DNA from: Annona cherimola | Taxonomy: Eukaryota > Streptophyta > Magnoliopsida > Magnoliales > Annonaceae | Length of the DNA: 64,000 nucleotides | Direction of reading: 5' to 3' | Assembly (NCBI GenBank): GCA_030490835.1 | Contig: CM059975.1 | Coordinates: 55,915,174-55,979,173 of the forward strand | Translations under genes and position numbers: made by a program | The notes under the pieces: generated by a model | What the model saw: the letters and a program-made list of their open reading frames with translations, nothing else | Database searches by the model: none | What the model was told of the DNA's origin: nothing | Part shown: piece by piece, positions 59,149 to 64,000 of the stretch | Layout of the letters: each line of letters begins with the position of its first letter | Numbering within the stretch: position 1 is the first letter of the stretch

Positions 59149-60760
59149 ATGGCACCCAAAGAAGTCTCCAAACCCAACAAGCTACCTGTTTCAAGACCGT
59201 CCCAATCACGCACTAGGAAGGACATGCCTCGTAGGCAATGGACGCCATCCAAGAGAGTCCGGGAAGAAGCCACAATGTCCGCAGGTCGATGGGTTCGGCT
59301 CCATGAAGGTAACCCCTCCACTTCTGCACCTAGAGAAGAGGAGAATGTAGAATTAAGTGATAGTTCTGAGTTGGGTGTGAAAAGGAAGGGGACCCCCACT
59401 CAATGGGGCCAAGTTCTTAAAATGCTCATGGATTATTTCAAAACTGAACGCCAGCACAACAGGTTCTATAGGCATTTTTATGAGAGAAAGATTTTTGTGC
59501 CCAAAATAATTGATTTCAAGTTCCTACAAAAGTATGAGTTTGGAATAAAGGAACTACTGGATTTTCAAGGGTGGACCGGGTTGCTGAAAGAGCATGATAG
59601 GATATATCTTGACCTGACTAGACTATTTTATTATTGATGGGATCAGGAGTACCTTAGTACTTACGTTAAAGGAGTCGAGATAAATCTGTGACACGACATG
59701 AAATCAGCAAAGGGTATGCTATTGATCGACTTGCCAATATTTTGGGCCTACCTGGAGACAACGAACCCCTTCCCGAAGATCTATCCCTCACGCAAATGTA
59801 CAACCAACTCACCAATAGCAGCAAGTACCATCCGGGAATTAAATTTTTGCATTACATGGATCTATCCCCAAGGTTGCAGGTTCTACGGTTGTTGATTGCC
59901 CATTGCATTTACCCCAAGGGAGGCGGCTAGAATCAACTCAACCTATAGGAAGCTGAAATCCTATGGAAGGTCGCAAATAAGGTGAATGTAAGTCTTCCCA
60001 GGCTATTCTTGGAGGCTCTTTAGCTAAACAAGGAGAATCCACAAGGAGTTCTACCATATGAAATGTGGATTACCAAAATCATGGCTCATTATAATATTGA
60101 TTTGGATGGTGAGTCGTTTGAAGTGCTAAAACCAACAAATGGCATCAACCGGACCCTACTGACTCGTATATAGATTGATTTGGAGGTGTTTCAGGCTGAT
60201 TGGATGAGGGAATAGATGGACAATGAACTCGAAGACATTCTTGCTCAGCCAGAAGCCGAGGATGCTCATCCTGAGGGGAAGGATCTGACCCGACACGATC
60301 CCATTCCATCTCCACCTCCAGCACCTGCCGCTCTTACATCACCCACATCACACGGATCCTATTTTCCTCATGGATCGCGAGCCACCGATCACTTCACCCG
60401 CTCCCCAAACCAACTGTCCACATCCAACGCTATATTAGACTACTTACAATAGATGGAGAGCCAGATATCACAGGAGTTGGGAAATATAAACATTGCCTTG
60501 ATGGAAATTCATGGAATATAAACATTGCCTTGAGGAAATACAAGGTCGACAGGATAAGCTGGACTAGGAACTGACGGCTATCAAGTATCAACTTGCCTCA
60601 GGTAGTCACCGTGGCCAGCCCATTCCTAGCCTCCCAGATTTCGATCCATATTGGGGTGAGTCAGTCAGAGCTGAACCCACCGTTCAGGCTCCATCGTCCC
60701 CATTCTCATCGTCCTGCACCTATCCTATCCCATCACAGCCTTTTAATTTTATAAATTAAG
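59149..60760 (+). pseudogene. Sirevirus-2 envelope-like third ORF, broken
   Basis: Lies between pol and the PPT of Sirevirus-2, where Sireviruses may carry an ORF called envelope-like (function unproven). ATG at 59149; a basic Ser/Pro-rich N-terminus leads into a domain with VPKIIDFKFL, ELLDFQGWTGLL and, after the break, LIAHCIYPKGG and LPYEMWITKIM. That pattern matches the plant 'putative plant transposon protein' domain (PF20167) as I recall it. A Pro-rich stretch with PSPPPAPAAL (about 60300-60340) and a possible short coiled coil follow. A TGA at 59635 and a frameshift near 59680, plus further stops (for example 59928, 60172), disable it. No signal peptide or clear transmembrane segment seen. 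Confidence 0.72.
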
Positions 60761-61134
60761 AATCCATTGTATCCCATTCTGATGCCTTGACAAAAAAGGG
60801 GAGAGAGAAAGAGAACCTACGTTCATTTTTGGGTTGGGTAAAATGTAACTTGAATCATTTCATATATTTTGAATGTTTTTTGAATACATATGAACTTGAA
60901 TGAAATTTCTCATTTTTTTTGCAAATTATATCATTTGGAATGAATATGCTTACATTGTATGCAATGATATGTTACTTGAATGAAATATGTTATTTCTATG
61001 AAATCTTGTATAATCAACATAATATGATAATGGTATTTAATACAAAATGTTAAATAGAACATGGCAATCCCTTATACAACAAAATGAAAGGTTTATCTCA
61101 AATTGATTTTGTCAATCATAAAAAAGGGGGTGAT
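60761..61134 (+). other. Sirevirus-2 3' non-coding region with PPTs
   Basis: Purine tracts at 60792-60815 and 61120-61130; the latter abuts the 3' LTR. AT-rich between them. Confidence 0.75.
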
Positions 61135-61332
61135 TATTGGAATTTAAGGCAAATTAAGCACAATCCATGTTTTGATGATTAACAACTCAATTTGAGAATT
61201 ATTTAAGTACTAAAGTGGTTGCTAAGTGATGCCAAGGTTTATAAAATTAAAGTTCAAAAGATAGCACGTCAAGTCGCAATGCCAAGTCGACTCAGGTATC
61301 CACTTAGGCAAGTCGATATCCAAGTCGACTCC
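61135..61332 (+). repeat. start of the 3' LTR of Sirevirus-2
   Basis: Begins TATTGGAATTTAAGG (TG mutated to TA) and follows 30166 onward for 198 bp until L7 interrupts it within a GTCGACTCC motif. Confidence 0.88.
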
Positions 61333-64000
61333 TGTAATACCCAGACCCGTGTAGGACTCATATAATTGCATTTAAGGTGTAATTATGATTTATGTATGAA
61401 TTGATTGATTTTTGGATGATTTTCATGAACTTATGAATTTTGCAATTAGGGTTTGCAATTAAGAATGGTGATTAAGATTAATCGCCAAAGCACAATTTGA
61501 GTCAAGATAACTAAAGAGGCTTAATGAGGATTAGTATATGCTAATGTGAAATGAATATTTATTTTAATTTTCATGATTTAATTAATAAAGATTAAAATGG
61601 AAATTATGGAGTTATGTTGAAAATCATAGAAAATTCATAACTTAACGCCTAAAAGGCGAAATGAGATGAAATTTTAAAGGCAAGCTCATGATTTTGGGTT
61701 CAAAATTATAAGTGGATTGGATTAAGGCACAAGTGATGAGATTAAGGTGATAATTATTTGATTTTAATCTCAAACGCTAAGGTTATTTTCAAAGGTTTAC
61801 AACTTGACGTAGAAACGTCGGTTTAAGATAAAATTTGAAATGATTGAATAAAATTATGAAATATATGGTATGAGTGGATTTGATTAAGCTAATTATCATA
61901 AAAAAGTGGTTAATTAGAAAAAGTACCTAGCATTGACTTTGTGTACCCTAGACTACCATAGTATTTAATAAAAAGCATTTGAGATAATGACATGTTTTAA
62001 TGCTATGCAAGGCGTCAAATTTTGGGTGGATTGAGCTGGATTTTATTGATTTGTTTAATGGTCAAATTCATGGAAAATTCAAGGATTAAATTCCATGTAT
62101 TAATTCCTAAATACTAGCTCAAATGGAGCATAGAGTATGTGGCAACAGAGGGGATGTCCAAGGGCATGTTTGGCATGGAAATTTGATTTTCTAAAATGTT
62201 AAAATATGTGTCTAAGTTGCCTAATATCTAGGTGAAGTAAATGGGCACATAAATAAGTGAAAAAAGTGGCAAAAATATGTCAAAAGCTAGCATAGAGGGG
62301 GAGTCACTTGGGTGGACAGCAATGATTACTTAAATACATGGATTTTGTGGATTTTTGATAATTAGTAAATGCAAATTTTACTTGGTTATAAAAATGCCAT
62401 GTCATCAAGGGATAAGGTAGAAATAAATTACCCTCATGACATGTGGCAAGTGGGTCCCATAAGCTGCTTAAAAAAAATGATAAAAAGGGAGCTTATCCTT
62501 GGAAACGTGCACTTGAAGAAAGGGGAGAGAAATTTCTAAAAAATTGCTAAGTAAGAGAAACTCTTGGGCACATCCAAAACCAAAAAGGGGAAGGGGAAAA
62601 GGAGAAGAAAAAGTGGAAGAAAAAGAAGAAGAATCAAGCCAAACAAGTTGGAATCAAGTTATGGTTGATTCAAGTAAAAACCTAAGTTTTGAATCATTTG
62701 AATCAATTTTTCTCTCTCAATTCATGATCCATGAATATGGTTCATAAAGAAATGTTTAAGGATAAGTTATGATTCCTTAATATGCGTATTAAATGATTTT
62801 TGAAAGATTTAAACGAGATTAAGAGTTCAAGAGAGTGAAAATGGAAGTTTAAGTTGAAATTTGAGCTGAAAGCTAACTTGGAAATTCTCAAAACCCTAAA
62901 CCAAGTTTCTGTATGATTTAATCATGATGATTTGGATTTAATTCATGTTATTTTTTATTACATATGTTGACTTAAGCATTTTTTAATGATTTTAGCAAAT
63001 ATGGAACTTAGGGTTTCAAGAAATGCCCAATTTTTCCATTTATGAGTTAAAGATGATATAAGGAAGCGCTTAAATTTTTTATGGATGAATTGTAGGGTAA
63101 AGTATCCCAAATTAAGGTCCCTTTGGACGGCCTAAGTGGGATGGATGATTTTTCCCTAAATCTGATTTTTTAGGGTATGTATACAGGACGTCCAAACGGG
63201 GGCCAAAACGGGTGCGTTCCATATAATTTTTGTTACTGTTTGTAAATAAATGATTTATGGATGTTATGGAAGGTAAAATACCCTAGGTTTAAGTTACTTT
63301 TAGTGTCCAAAAGGGTTTGGAAAGATTTTCCCTAAATCTGATTTTATGGATATATGTATGGACACGTCAGAACAGGTCAAAATGAATACCCTATGTGCAT
63401 GAAAATGTTGCTGTTATGAAAGCAAATATATTATGGATTTTAAATATGTGATAATAACCTAAATTTTGGTTAAGAAAATCATGTTTAGTTGCTATAAATT
63501 ATGACTTAAAAATCTGTTATGATTTAAGTCTTAAAAGAGATATTGAAAGGATAAAAATGGGTCTTAACATGGTTGTTTTGGAAATAAGTGATAAATGGAT
63601 TAAAAATCAGAAATTAAGCCCTAAATTATATGTTAATTAAGGGGTTTAATGATGATAAAAATGGGTGTAAGTTGCGGTGTTGAGAAATTTTAAAAAATAC
63701 ATAATTTATGTGTTGTATATTGAACGTATGTAGAGCATATGTATGAATGGATGATATGTGACTAATGTGAACTTGCTAAAAAGCAAAATATACATGAATA
63801 TGTGATGAAATGCATGAGGATATTACTGTATGAATGAGGATTAATTATCTCAATTTTTGAGATTTATCTATGAAGCTTAAAACGTTACTGATATACTTAG
63901 AATGAGCATTGACGTAGGAAAAATGGTTAATGGGAGATATAAATTCCCAAATGATGAATTATGAATGAATGTTATGTGTTTACCCTAAATATAGGATTAA
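61333..64000 (+). mobile_element. Gypsy-type LTR L7, runs off the right edge
   Basis: Begins TGTAATACCCAGACCC, the same terminus type as L3, after ACTCC (61328-61332), the expected left TSD. It parallels the L3 LTR from 36472 onward, including the hairpin (61646-61658) and a purine-rich stretch (62575-62640). The donor-like site reads CAAGTAAAAAC here. It cannot be told whether it is a solo LTR or a full element. Confidence 0.88.

Larger units (their letters stand above)
30166..61332 (+). mobile_element. Sirevirus-2: decayed Copia element carrying nested insertions
   Basis: 5' LTR 30166-31864, PBS, broken gag and pol, an envelope-like pseudogene, PPT, and the first 198 bp of the 3' LTR (61135-61332) before L7 interrupts it; the rest lies right of the window. 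L3 (36472-55032) and L6 (55543-59007) sit inside. Without them the portion visible here is about 9.1 kb. Both LTRs share TGGAATTTAAGGCAAATTAAG. The many in-frame stops show that it is much older than Sirevirus-1. Confidence 0.92.

Overview
The window is nuclear DNA of a flowering plant with a large, repeat-rich genome. The evidence is one spliced host gene with plant-type GT-AG introns (a CASP-like four-helix membrane protein) embedded in plant LTR retrotransposons: Sirevirus-type Ty1/Copia, Ty3/Gypsy and an old hAT transposase. I cannot name the species. No rRNA, tRNA or CRISPR array was recognised.

Layout. 1-13066: a minus-strand Gypsy-type LTR (L1, running off the left edge) split by a complete Sirevirus-1 at 3767-12305 (TSD ATTAA, LTRs about 99% alike by eye). 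13067-16207: a minus-strand Copia RT/RNase H remnant, a truncated Gypsy LTR (L2), and a 3' LTR of a second Sirevirus family. 16490-18480: a decayed minus-strand hAT. 18808-20863: the CASP-like gene in three exons, the only convincing host gene. 20864-30165: AT-rich debris with dispersed minus-strand pieces of a Ty3/Gypsy (Tat-like) pol, apparently split by LTR-like insertions.

30166-64000: a multi-level nest. Sirevirus-2 (5' LTR at 30166, 3' LTR at 61135) carries three insertions: a non-autonomous Gypsy-like element with gag but no pol (L3, 36472-55032, TSD AAACT), a minus-strand solo LTR (L6, 55543-59007, TSD CGCCC), and another LTR (L7, from 61333) that leaves the window. The LTRs of L3 carry three more insertions: solo LTR L4 (39256-42657, TSD GATTA), an unrelated 2.3-kb LTR-like block (47636-49942, TSD GTCAT) and solo LTR L5 (50475-54470, TSD GTGTC). 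Taking these out, and allowing for one 2.2-kb deletion, both L3 LTRs return to about 4.1 kb, which checks the reconstruction internally.

Function. No mobile element here looks autonomous. Sirevirus-1 is young but has in-frame TGA codons in gag and in the integrase. Sirevirus-2 is heavily decayed and, unlike Sirevirus-1, keeps a broken envelope-like third ORF before its 3' LTR. The most unusual signal is a conserved exon/intron-like layout inside the giant Gypsy LTRs: a purine-rich tract, a GTAAGT donor, and a 38-45 nt mini-exon flanked by AG and GTAAGCAAG, kept in copies on both strands.
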